Origin: Sulfurospirillaceae bacterium
Lineage (GTDB): Bacteria; Campylobacterota; Campylobacteria; Campylobacterales; Sulfurospirillaceae
Direction of reading: 5' to 3'
Assembly: GCA_028684065.1 (NCBI GenBank)
Contig: JAQUGO010000001.1
Span: 124,001-188,000, forward strand
DNA length: 64,000 nt
In this document: positions 16,716 through 25,429 of the stretch, one piece after another
How positions within the stretch are numbered: position 1 is the first letter of the stretch
Layout of the letters: each line of letters begins with the position of its first letter
Made by a program: the position numbers and the translations under genes
Notes under the pieces: generated by a model
Seen by the model: only the letters and a program-made list of their open reading frames with translations
Told to the model about the DNA's origin: nothing
The model's database searches: none

Positions 16716-17966
16716 TTACTTTAACCATAAAGAGAGTTCAGGAACGAACGTCACGATTAACAAGACAATAAACATCGTTAATAAGTACCATTGCATGTAC
16801 TTCATTACCCCTTGTATCTTAATATTTGAGACCGTACATACGGTTAGAAGTACTGAAGCAACAGGAGGTGTTTGCTGTCCAATGCCTAAATTCAAACAGA
16901 CAATAACACCAAAATGTATCGGGTCAATTCCTGCTTGCATCACAATAGGTAATAGAATAGGAACAACGATAATAATTGCCGCTGAAGCGTGAAGGACCAT
17001 CCCTAAAATCAGCAAAAAGATATTAATTGCTAAAAGTAATAGAACAGGAGTATCAATTAACACAGAAAGTTGCACCGCTATTTTTTGAGGTAATTGCTCA
17101 TTGGCAACAAACTGTCCAATCACAGCAGAACCTGCGATTATCATCATCACCACAGAGGTTTGCTTCACCGTACTTACGAGAGCGTGTTTGAGCTTTGGCC
17201 ATGACTCAATGGGTCTGCGTGATAAAAACAATATGCACAATAAGACGCCAAGACCAGCCGCTTCTGTGGGCGTAACAATACCTAAAATGAGTGAGCCAAC
17301 CACAACAATAGGAACGGTCATCGGGAGTATCGCATAATACAAAGCCCAACCTAAACGCTTTAACTCAAAGTGATTATCGGTGGGATATTGCTTTTTCCAT
17401 GCAAAGATATAATTGGTTACTATAAAAGCAACGCCCAATAATACACCTGGTAAAAGCCCCGCCAAAAACAAATCTTTGATAGAACTATTGGTACTCACAC
17501 CATACAATACCATAGGAATAGAAGGCGGAATGATAATCCCAAGCGTAGCACTGGCTGATGTGACTGTTGCACTAAATTCTGGAGGAAAACCACGTTTGGT
17601 CATCTGTGGAATGAAAATTTTACTGGTCACGGCAGCATCGGCTACGGCTGAACCACTCATCTCTGCTAGAAACATCTGTGTTACAACATTGACATGGGCC
17701 AAACCACCACGCATCCAGCCCACCATTGAAGACGCTAGGTCTACCATACTTTTAGCGATATTAGAAATTCCCATAATCTCGCCCATCAATATAAACATCG
17801 GGATGGCTAATAAAACAACACTTTTACTCCCAGAAAAAAGCTGGATTGGCACCATTATAAGGTCTATTCCTTGAATAAACATTGCTATTGTAGCCGTTAC
17901 CATCAATGAAAAACCAATAGGCATGCCTAAGCCAATTAAGATAATTAAGATAAGGAGGATGAACAT
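16716..17966 (-). CDS. dctM: TRAP transporter large membrane subunit
   Basis: 416 residues with about twelve hydrophobic segments. The DctM hallmarks are visible: GMPIGFSLMVTA at the start, IPMFILMGEIMG, FLAEMSGSAVADAA, SASATLGIIIPPSIPMVLYG and the late LNLGIGQQTPPVASVL. It forms the sodium-coupled channel of a tripartite uptake system with DctQ and DctP. It overlaps the dctQ gene by 22 nt. The substrate is probably a carboxylate or sugar acid, judged only from family and the linked hydrolase. Confidence 0.93.
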   Translation of the reverse strand: MFILLILIILIGLGMPIGFSLMVTATIAMFIQGIDLIMVPIQLFSGSKSVVLLAIPMFILMGEIMGISNIAKSMVDLASSMVGWMRGGLAHVNVVTQMFLAEMSGSAVADAAVTSKIFIPQMTKRGFPPEFSATVTSASATLGIIIPPSIPMVLYGVSTNSSIKDLFLAGLLPGVLLGVAFIVTNYIFAWKKQYPTDNHFELKRLGWALYYAILPMTVPIVVVGSLILGIVTPTEAAGLGVLLCILFLSRRPIESWPKLKHALVSTVKQTSVVMMIIAGSAVIGQFVANEQLPQKIAVQLSVLIDTPVLLLLAINIFLLILGMVLHASAAIIIVVPILLPIVMQAGIDPIHFGVIVCLNLGIGQQTPPVASVLLTVCTVSNIKIQGVMKYMQWYLLTMFIVLLIVTFVPELSLWLK

Positions 17967-18496
17967 GCAAATCCTTTGTAGATATTAATACTGATTGAAA
18001 GTATCATAAGCACTGAAGCCAAGGGTAAAATGGCCATAAACCAACCTTGCTCTATCGGTAATGTTTCGATTTCACTCATGCCATCAATCCATATCATTTT
18101 GGTGGAATAGTATAAAAGTAACACAAAAAAGCCAACCAAAAGTAGTTGCATAATGAAGGTTACTAAACGATTAAGCCTTTTTGGCATTGCTTCTACTAAC
18201 ATATCAAAACGAATATGATTGGCTTCTCTCTCTACTAAATAGGCTCCTAAAAAACTTATCCAAACTAAGATATAACCTGGGATTTCATCGGTAGTGGTAC
18301 TTATATCAGCCAGCGAATTGGCCAAAAAATGAAAGGTAGGGGCTAACCACAAATAGACCTCTGCTAATTCGCGTAAATGTGTCATGACAACATAGCGGTA
18401 AAAAATAGCAAAGAGCAAAGAACAGGCTGAAATAACCAATAAAAATACAGACAGAACGGTAACCGTTCTGTCAATACCTTGTAGTATCTTTTTCAT
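17945..18496 (-). CDS. dctQ: TRAP transporter small membrane subunit
   Basis: About 183 residues with four membrane segments, matching DctQ. The conserved block is EVYLWLAPTFHFLANS, then EREANHIRFDMLVEAMPKRLNRL and GWFMAILPLASVLMILS. I prefer ATG 18496; a GTG at 18508 immediately abutting the dctP stop codon would add four residues. It lies between dctP and dctM in one operon. Confidence 0.87.
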   Translation of the reverse strand: MKKILQGIDRTVTVLSVFLLVISACSLLFAIFYRYVVMTHLRELAEVYLWLAPTFHFLANSLADISTTTDEIPGYILVWISFLGAYLVEREANHIRFDMLVEAMPKRLNRLVTFIMQLLLVGFFVLLLYYSTKMIWIDGMSEIETLPIEQGWFMAILPLASVLMILSISINIYKGFACSSSLS

Positions 18497-18507
18497 GGAT
18501 GTATCCA

Positions 18508-19473
18508 CTATTGTGCTGTTGATTTAACGATGTTCAACCATTTGTTACCAAATTTCTTTTCATAGTCCGCTTGTTCACTCCCAAGTTTTTCTTGAAACAG
18601 CTTCACATTGGCTTCATTAATCTGTGTTTTACTTTTCATTTCATCAAGATATTTTTTTTCTAATGCCTCAGCCTCTTTGTATGAACTCTCTGTTAACGCA
18701 TGTCCGATGCGTTTCAATGTGGCTTGCTCTTCAGGCTTTAAGGAGTCAAAAAACTTTTTAGACGCGAGAAGGAAACTTGGGGTATAAACGTGATTAGTGA
18801 TACTAAAATAATTCATAATTTCATGATGTTTTTGCTCGTAAAAACCATAGGTTGCCGCTTCTGCGCCATCAACAACACCTGTTTGCAGTGCTGTAAATGT
18901 TTCTGTCCATGCAACTTTTTGAGGAGATGCACCCATCTCTCTAAAAGTATCTTGACGGACCTTTCCACCAGCTACACGAATTTTGAGACCTTGCATATCT
19001 GCGGGTGTGAAAATAGCATGCTTTGTATTCATAATATGTCTAAAACCATTTTCATAAATTCCAAGTACAATTAAACCTGTTTTCTCTTCAATTGTTTTTT
19101 TAACCTCATCTTCAAGACCTGCTTTCATAGCTCGTATCACATGCGCTCTATCATTAAAAAGCCATGGTAAATCAAAAAAATCAAGTTTTGGATCAAGCTT
19201 TAATCCACCAGAAGCCACGATAATCATCTCTAAAGAACCCGCTTTAACATTGGTAATCAATGCTTTTTCATCACCTAATTGACCATTAGGATAGTGTTTA
19301 AACTCAAACTTGCCAGGCAATGCCGCCTCTGCCGCTTTGGCAAAAGCCTCAGCTTGGTAATGCAATGGTGAAAGTGCCGAAACATGACTTGCTATACGCA
19401 CTTCTTGTGCGCCATACACTAGTGAACTACTAACTAAAATGGCTCCTAAGAGTAATTGTCTAAAACGTTTCAT
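18508..19473 (-). CDS. dctP: TRAP transporter periplasmic binding protein
   Basis: About 321 residues from ATG 19473, which has GGAGG upstream and starts a good signal peptide (MKRFRQLLLGAILVSSSLVYG). The frame is open further upstream without a better start. The DctP fold is shown by IASHVSALSPLHYQAEAFAKAAEAA, KHYPNGQLGDEKAL, FDLPWLFNDRAHV, GLKIRVAGGKVRQDTFREMGASPQKVAWTETFTALQTGVVDGAEA. The carboxylate-binding arginine sits in LKIRVAGG. It delivers substrate to DctQM. It is the first gene of the dctPQM-hydrolase operon. Confidence 0.93.
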   Translation of the reverse strand: MKRFRQLLLGAILVSSSLVYGAQEVRIASHVSALSPLHYQAEAFAKAAEAALPGKFEFKHYPNGQLGDEKALITNVKAGSLEMIIVASGGLKLDPKLDFFDLPWLFNDRAHVIRAMKAGLEDEVKKTIEEKTGLIVLGIYENGFRHIMNTKHAIFTPADMQGLKIRVAGGKVRQDTFREMGASPQKVAWTETFTALQTGVVDGAEAATYGFYEQKHHEIMNYFSITNHVYTPSFLLASKKFFDSLKPEEQATLKRIGHALTESSYKEAEALEKKYLDEMKSKTQINEANVKLFQEKLGSEQADYEKKFGNKWLNIVKSTAQ

Positions 19474-19632
19474 AATAAAACCCTCCTTGATTGATTTATA
19501 AAAACGTAACAAAAAATAATTGGGAAAAAATTGGGAATATAAATTAAATCCTTTAAAACAAATTTGATTCTAATTATGTGTACAATTGAAACAAAAATAG
19601 CATGCATACTGAGAATCTTCATGCATTTCATC

Positions 19633-19661
19633 TTGACATTGAGAAAGATAAACTCTATAAT
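19633..19661 (+). promoter_or_regulatory. Consensus sigma-70 promoter for the peroxiredoxin-TetR operon
   Basis: TTGACA at 19633-19638, a 17-nt spacer, and TATAAT at 19656-19661: a perfect match to the housekeeping consensus. The expected start near 19668 falls at the edge of the palindromic operator that follows. Confidence 0.85.
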
Positions 19662-19668
19662 TCCAATT

Positions 19669-19686
19669 AGACCAACCGGTCGGTTT
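19669..19686. promoter_or_regulatory. Probable TetR-family operator
   Basis: AGACCAACCGGTCGGTTT is a near-perfect inverted repeat centred on CCGG (half site ACCRACC). It covers the predicted transcription start of the peroxiredoxin gene. The TetR-family gene is next in the same operon, so autorepression is the simplest reading. The base composition of this 18-mer is much richer in GC than its surroundings. Confidence 0.75.
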
Positions 19687-19706
19687 AATTTATTAAAAGG
19701 ATTCAC

Positions 19707-20363
19707 ATGTCACGACTAGAAGAAAAGATAAAAGAGTACCAAGCATCTTTTAGGCAAAAAGTGCCCGAAGAGCTTCAAAAAACTATGATTCAAGCTACAA
19801 ACACACTAAAGGATACCCGTATCAGCGACCAAGCATTAAAGACAGGTGACGTGGTTCAAAACTTTACGCTTCAAAATGTTGATGGGCTAATGGTCTCACT
19901 TGATGATGTATTAAAACATAAAGCATTTGTTTTGATCAGTTTTTACCGAGGTGGTTGGTGTCCTTACTGTAATCTAGAATTACGTGCACTTCAAGGTATT
20001 CAAACATGTTTAGAAGCTTTACATGTAGAGCTAATGGCTATTTCACCACAAACTCCTGATAACTCATTGAGTACCAAAGAAAAAAATGAACTTACTTTTA
20101 AAGTATTAAGCGATGTAGACAATACTGTCGCCAAGAAATTTGGATTGATTTTTTCCTTGGACGAGACTTTAAAGCCCATCTATGCAAAATTTGGCATAGA
20201 TATTGTCAATGCCAATCATTCTGAAAGTTTTGAGCTACCCATGCCAGCTACCTATATCATTAATACTAAAAAAGAAATCATTTACCATTTTATTGACGAA
20301 GATTACACGAAAAGATCAGAACCTGAACACATACTAGAACATATCAAGCAGTATATGATTTAG
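19707..20363 (+). CDS. Peroxiredoxin-like (AhpC/TSA family) protein
   Basis: 218 residues. An N-terminal helical extension of about 50 residues precedes the thioredoxin fold. The active-site region reads SFYRGGWCPYCNLEL, with a C-x2-C pair as in the thioredoxin-like subgroup of AhpC/TSA proteins. The expected activity is reduction of hydroperoxides or quinones. AAAGGA lies 5 nt before the ATG. It is the first gene of a two-gene operon with a TetR regulator and sits behind a consensus promoter and an operator, so induction by an oxidative or electrophilic signal is likely. Confidence 0.85.
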   Translation: MSRLEEKIKEYQASFRQKVPEELQKTMIQATNTLKDTRISDQALKTGDVVQNFTLQNVDGLMVSLDDVLKHKAFVLISFYRGGWCPYCNLELRALQGIQTCLEALHVELMAISPQTPDNSLSTKEKNELTFKVLSDVDNTVAKKFGLIFSLDETLKPIYAKFGIDIVNANHSESFELPMPATYIINTKKEIIYHFIDEDYTKRSEPEHILEHIKQYMI

Positions 20364-20390
20364 CTATAATTTTAAAAAAATAGGATTTTT

Positions 20391-20957
20391 ATGCGTGATA
20401 CAAAAGAACGTTTAATCGAAGCTACCTTTAATGAAGTCTATCAGAAAGGTTATAATACAGCTTCTTTGTCAACTATTTTAGAGCGTGCTCAAACGAATAA
20501 AGGCACAATGTATCACTATTTTTCTTCAAAAAAAACCATGGTTTTAGCGATGATTGAAGAAAAGTACCAAAATCGCATGAAAGAAAACTGGCAAGATTTA
20601 GAAGCATCTGAAGATAATATCATTGATACACTGCTTGTCATCCTTAAAAATAAAGAAAAAAATTTCACCTATGGTTGCCCACTTGGAAATATTTTACAAG
20701 AATGCTCTGTTTTTGATGATGATTTCACAAAGCTTCTGCGTACTATTTTTAAAAATTGGGAAGAACTCTTTCAAAAAGCACTTCTAAAAGCTATCGCCAA
20801 CAAAGAAATTAAAGAGATTGATGTTGAACGCATTGCACTTTTTTTAATCGCTTTGTATGAAGGAGCCCTTCTTCTTTCAAAGAAAAGTGGCTCCTCCAAA
20901 GAATACGATAGCTGTATCGCTCAACTCGAATACTTTTTAAACACTTTAAAGATATAA
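20391..20957 (+). CDS. TetR-family transcription regulator
   Basis: 188 residues. The N-terminal helix-turn-helix is typical: RDTKERLIEATFNEVYQKGY, then LSTILERAQTNKGTMYHYFSSKKTMVLAMIEEKY. The C-terminal ligand domain resembles the TetR_C group with a conserved GCPLGNILQECS block containing two cysteines, which could be a redox switch (inference). It follows the peroxiredoxin gene by 27 nt and probably represses the operon through the site at 19669-19686. Confidence 0.88.
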   Translation: MRDTKERLIEATFNEVYQKGYNTASLSTILERAQTNKGTMYHYFSSKKTMVLAMIEEKYQNRMKENWQDLEASEDNIIDTLLVILKNKEKNFTYGCPLGNILQECSVFDDDFTKLLRTIFKNWEELFQKALLKAIANKEIKEIDVERIALFLIALYEGALLLSKKSGSSKEYDSCIAQLEYFLNTLKI

Positions 20958-21048
20958 TACGCCATAAAATCTACAACACTATCATCATATTTTACGATGC
21001 TTTCCACACTTTTTTGTTGTACATTTTATCCACCTTTGGAGTATATCA

Positions 21049-22866
21049 ATGTTTATAAGTCTTCTTAAACCTATTATTGGTTTTTTCTTTATTGTATGTC
21101 TTGCTCATGGGGATGACCAAAATACATCTTTAATCAACGCAGACAAAACAGTTTATGTCAATCTATTAAAAACCATTACTGCCTCAAAAATATCCAATGA
21201 TGAAATTGCTTTACAAAAAGTCTTACTTGAAAAACTCATCAATACCCTTCCCTCACCTGCTATTACGGAACCAAGCTTACCTGATAATAACGATGATTAT
21301 AGTAATATCTTTAATCGTTACATTGATGATGCCCTCAAAAAAAGCGCCCTTACTAAAAAAATTAAATCCATTACGCTTAAAATCAAAACCTTAGAAAAAG
21401 AGATTAAGAGTTTAGACAATAACACGTCTTCTGAACGTACACTTCAACTTCAAAGTGCCTTATATACTAAATCGTTGCAAGACTTTAAAGACCAAAATGA
21501 AGTTTTGAACAAAGAGATGCTTTCCATTGAAAAAATGTTAACAGATTCTTTGAAAACCATGACATTTAGCCCAGAAAGCTTGTCCAAGAAAACAGCAATC
21601 AATCGTGAAGAGGCATCAAAACTACGTGCTACTATCGATAACTTCTTAGTTAGAAAAGAGCGTTTTGAACTTTTAGGAGATAAACGCGATAGAGGCGTTT
21701 CAGCCACAGCCATTAGTGCCAAAGAAGATATCTACAATAAAGCCGTTAGAGCGACAATTTCTTCTTTATTTTTAGAATTTTCAAATGCCTTAAAATCAAA
21801 AAACGAGAAGGCTTTTGCACTGGAAAAAAGTATGTTAGATGAAATTGCAACATTAGACTATGCCAGTGCTGTCAATGAGCCTATTGCTACTCTTCTACAT
21901 TCGATGGAAAAAAGTTATTTTGGCACGATTAATACTATTACCGGTTCAACGACTCAAGAATTTAAAAATATATTAAAATCAACATGGACTATGCTTGGCG
22001 AGCCTATTTTTACCGTCAATGGTACTCCTATTACAACCTTGAAACTTATCCTAGCTCTCTTCATCTTTATCATTGGTATTTTTGGTGGCGGTTTCTATAA
22101 AAGTAGCATTAAAAAAATTGCCTCTAATAGTAAGTCAATTAATTTAGCAACGCGAACCATTTTAGCCAATATTGGGTATTACGTGATTATTTTAACGGCT
22201 TTTTTTATAGCCTTAAATGTTTTAGGCATTGACCTCTCTTCGATTGCCCTCGTAGCAGGGGCACTTTCTGTGGGTATTGGTTTTGGTCTGCAAAATATCG
22301 TCTCTAATCTTGTTTCAGGCATTATCTTAATGTTTGAACGAAGTATTAAAATTGGTGACTTTGTGGAACTCTCTGAAACATTGCGTGGTCATGTCTCCGA
22401 TATTCGTATGCGCTCTACGACACTCAATACTAATGGCAATATTGATGTTATCGTGCCCAACCGCAATTTCATCGAAAGCAATGTTATTAACTGGACAATG
22501 CACGATAAACTCAAACGCTTTGATATTCCTTTTGGTGTTGCATATGGTTCAAAACCAGAACATGTGATTGAAGTTATCTTAGAGGCAGTCGCACATAGTG
22601 GTTATAATGATATTATGACAACGCAAGACAAATACACTAATGTCATCATGACGGGTATGGGCAGTAGTAGTGTGGATTTTACACTTCAAGTATGGATTCA
22701 TGGTGAAGAAATTTTAGCCCCTAGAAAAACCGCTTCTCGTTTTCTCATTATCATTTACAATACCCTTTGCGCCCACGGTATTGAAATTCCTTTTCCACAA
22801 CAAGATTTGCATATCAAAAGTATTGATCCAAGTATTTCTTTGTCACATCACAAGGAAGCTCACTAA
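21049..22866 (+). CDS. MscS-family mechanosensitive channel
   Basis: 605 residues. A signal peptide is followed by a periplasmic region (about 25-310) rich in coiled-coil. Three membrane helices follow at about 330-440. The pore helix reads LVAGALSVGIGFGLQNIVSNLVSGIILMFERSIKIGDFVEL, and the MscS beta domain has the VPNRNFIESNVINWT motif. It protects against osmotic downshock. GGAG lies 8 nt before the ATG. A stem-loop overlaps its stop codon. Confidence 0.92.
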   Translation: MFISLLKPIIGFFFIVCLAHGDDQNTSLINADKTVYVNLLKTITASKISNDEIALQKVLLEKLINTLPSPAITEPSLPDNNDDYSNIFNRYIDDALKKSALTKKIKSITLKIKTLEKEIKSLDNNTSSERTLQLQSALYTKSLQDFKDQNEVLNKEMLSIEKMLTDSLKTMTFSPESLSKKTAINREEASKLRATIDNFLVRKERFELLGDKRDRGVSATAISAKEDIYNKAVRATISSLFLEFSNALKSKNEKAFALEKSMLDEIATLDYASAVNEPIATLLHSMEKSYFGTINTITGSTTQEFKNILKSTWTMLGEPIFTVNGTPITTLKLILALFIFIIGIFGGGFYKSSIKKIASNSKSINLATRTILANIGYYVIILTAFFIALNVLGIDLSSIALVAGALSVGIGFGLQNIVSNLVSGIILMFERSIKIGDFVELSETLRGHVSDIRMRSTTLNTNGNIDVIVPNRNFIESNVINWTMHDKLKRFDIPFGVAYGSKPEHVIEVILEAVAHSGYNDIMTTQDKYTNVIMTGMGSSSVDFTLQVWIHGEEILAPRKTASRFLIIIYNTLCAHGIEIPFPQQDLHIKSIDPSISLSHHKEAH

Positions 22867-22880
22867 GAAATTGCTTCCTT
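22852..22880. terminator. Stem-loop at the end of the MscS gene
   Basis: AAGGAAGC at 22852-22859 pairs with GCTTCCTT at 22873-22880 (8-bp stem, 13-nt loop), spanning the stop codon. It lies between convergent genes, so it may act in both directions. No long T-run follows directly. Confidence 0.45.
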
Positions 22881-22897
22881 ATACTAAGATTCATACC

Positions 22898-25408
22898 CTA
22901 GACTAAAAGATTATTTTTTTCTAAAAGTAAATATTTTTCTATTTTTAGAGGATCTAGTATAGAAAGCATCTCCGTTTTTTCTTGACCAATATCTGCTTTG
23001 ACAATGGCTTTGGTCAAGGTATGAGCTCCAAGCATCACTTGACTTGTCTCATCAATACAACGCACAGGAATTTCTGGGCTGTCTTGCACCATGTCAATCA
23101 CTAAACCAAACGGTTTATTATCACTTCCTTTAAGTACAATAATATGATTTAATTCTTTCGTATAAGAGATTGTATGCTGAAAATATTTAGCAAGAGATGC
23201 TACTGGAATGGTTTTATTATTCCACGTAATCATTCCCACATAAATCTCATCACATCCAATTACTTGTGTTACATCTTGCCCTTCCAATGCTGCACAGATT
23301 GATTGGCTTTCTATGGCAAACAGCGTGCCATTCATCCAAAAAGTTGAAAGTTCAACTGTTTTTTCTGCCGCACCAACTTTTGGATAGGCATAATGTTTTT
23401 TGCCATTTTGTGTAATAGTCTTTTGGCATGCCTCTTGATTTGCAATTTTTATACAAACGATGGCCATAACATCGTTACAATAGTAATCGCTGCATTTATA
23501 TTCTCTATAACCTTTTGATTTGGCTTTACCGATAATGTAGTAATCTCCTTGAATAAGAACGATACTTTCATTCGAATCCATAAAAGTACATTTCTCACCT
23601 ACACGAATAGTAGGATTACTCGAATCAATAACTGTGCTGGTTTTTGTCTCCACAAACAGCGCAAAAGAACGTTCATCCTCACCGATAACATCTCCGAGCA
23701 TTGCCTCGAACTGTACCGAAGCATCAAAAACGATGCCAATACCTCCTTGTGCTTCTTTGGTATCAGGGATAAAAATAGGAGCACTGTAAATATAGGTATG
23801 GCGTCCATCGTAAAAATCACTCACTTCAAAAGCACTCACCACATACTCTTTTGAGCTTTTAAGCGCTAAGGTTTGAGCAATATAATGCGCACCAATGCGT
23901 TTTCCAATCATGTGAGCATACTTTTCTTGACTCACAGCAATAACATGCCCTTGTAAATCATAGATAAAAAGGTTGCTATAAACTGTATAGAGTGCATTGA
24001 TAGCACTCAGCACTTCGCTTACTTCGTGCCCAAACTCTTTACGAATAGTTGTAAAATCTTTGTATTTGGCATTAAAGGCTTTGATAAAAACAGGGCTCAG
24101 TGCCCACCAACGGCAATCGTTGGCACGCTCATATAAGTTTCTATCCATAATATCAATCGCCAATTTTGCTTTAAATGCTGTGGCATTGATAAAAGAAGCA
24201 ACGACTGTCCAATTGAGATTGCGGATGGACTCTTCAAATGTTTTTTTAGTTTGTGCACCAGTACGTGATATTTCGTTTAAGAGTGACTTTGAAAAAGAGT
24301 TGTCACCACTTTTCTGATTTGCAATTTGAACATTACCATTCCAGATAGTCATATCAAGACGTTTTTGAATAGCCTCTGCTTTCATAGGAATACTTGTAAA
24401 CTCTTCTGAAAAGAGTGAAGAATTTTTAATAATCTTAATCTGCTCTTCTGTAAAAGGCATATGCGCTTGTTTTTGCTGAAAGGAAAATAGTAAAGGCATG
24501 AGAGCGTGTCCTTGCCACCCAAGACCAAAAAAACCTTGATACCCCTTTGTCTTTTGCGTTTTTGCAACATATTCTGCACTAGAATAGGGAATAATATCAA
24601 AAGTTTTAAGTGCCGTTTTTTGCGGCGAACCAAGCATATAATGAAAAGGGTTACTACTAAAAATCGTACGATTTGCTTCGTCTAAAAGCAGTATATCGGT
24701 CCATGAATCTGCTTCAATGAGATTGGAAATAATCACATGCATCTCATCTTGAAATTTAAAAGCAAGGCAAAGCACCGCAAGTGGTGAGCCATTATTATCG
24801 CACACACGGTAACTGTAAAGTAAACTCTCTTTTTCCCCTAGCAAAGGATAATAACCAAAACTCTCAACATACTCTTTTGAAGTATGTACCGCTTCATAAA
24901 TAAACGAACTATCAATAACTTTGTTTAATTTATGACTATCCGTTGAAGCAATCACACAACCTTCTAAATCAAAAAGTATAACATCACTATAAACACTATA
25001 TTTTTCAATGTATTCACAAAAGCGAATTTGTAAAGAAGGCAAAAACGCACTTTGTTCTTCCTTACTTTGTGCCGCAAATTGACAGATAATAGTATCCATC
25101 GCTAAAAATCCAATGTCAGCAGTGCGTTCAAAAAGATTTCGAATTAAAATATCAATGGCTACTTGCGCCTTTGCACCAAGTTCTGTTGAAAGTTTTTTAA
25201 CCGTCTCTTCAGAGAGCCGTTGTAAAAGTTGTTCGGAGAGATTGCTAAAAGCTTGTCTGGTTTCAGAAATATCCATGCCAATATTGCTCATTTGTCCTAA
25301 AAGAGAGAGGAGATTCCACCTCTCAGAAAGATGATCAAGTGCTTTTTGATAGGCAACAACTTCAGGAATATAGGCATTATAACGTGCCGTTTTCTCGTGT
25401 TCAAACAT
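22898..25408 (-). CDS. Tandem Cache-domain protein with C-terminal CheW domain, in the nifEN operon
   Basis: 836 residues with no convincing membrane segment or signal peptide. Two similar sensor halves are visible. The first (about 60-290) contains AIDILIRNLFERTADIGFLA, then SDVILFDLEGCVIASTD. The second (about 410-640) contains AIDIMDRNLYERANDCRWWA, then SNLFIYDLQGHVIAVSQ. The C-terminal 140 residues are CheW-like (FWMNGTLFAIESQSICAAL, VGMITWNNKTIPVASLAKYF, FGLVIDMV). It has no methyl-accepting or kinase domain. It starts 21 nt after nifN, so it is co-expressed with nitrogenase cofactor genes. It may couple a metabolite signal to chemotaxis; that is inference. Confidence 0.75.
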   Translation of the reverse strand: MFEHEKTARYNAYIPEVVAYQKALDHLSERWNLLSLLGQMSNIGMDISETRQAFSNLSEQLLQRLSEETVKKLSTELGAKAQVAIDILIRNLFERTADIGFLAMDTIICQFAAQSKEEQSAFLPSLQIRFCEYIEKYSVYSDVILFDLEGCVIASTDSHKLNKVIDSSFIYEAVHTSKEYVESFGYYPLLGEKESLLYSYRVCDNNGSPLAVLCLAFKFQDEMHVIISNLIEADSWTDILLLDEANRTIFSSNPFHYMLGSPQKTALKTFDIIPYSSAEYVAKTQKTKGYQGFFGLGWQGHALMPLLFSFQQKQAHMPFTEEQIKIIKNSSLFSEEFTSIPMKAEAIQKRLDMTIWNGNVQIANQKSGDNSFSKSLLNEISRTGAQTKKTFEESIRNLNWTVVASFINATAFKAKLAIDIMDRNLYERANDCRWWALSPVFIKAFNAKYKDFTTIRKEFGHEVSEVLSAINALYTVYSNLFIYDLQGHVIAVSQEKYAHMIGKRIGAHYIAQTLALKSSKEYVVSAFEVSDFYDGRHTYIYSAPIFIPDTKEAQGGIGIVFDASVQFEAMLGDVIGEDERSFALFVETKTSTVIDSSNPTIRVGEKCTFMDSNESIVLIQGDYYIIGKAKSKGYREYKCSDYYCNDVMAIVCIKIANQEACQKTITQNGKKHYAYPKVGAAEKTVELSTFWMNGTLFAIESQSICAALEGQDVTQVIGCDEIYVGMITWNNKTIPVASLAKYFQHTISYTKELNHIIVLKGSDNKPFGLVIDMVQDSPEIPVRCIDETSQVMLGAHTLTKAIVKADIGQEKTEMLSILDPLKIEKYLLLEKNNLLV

Positions 25409-25429
25409 AAAGTAAATTTCCCTTTTTAG

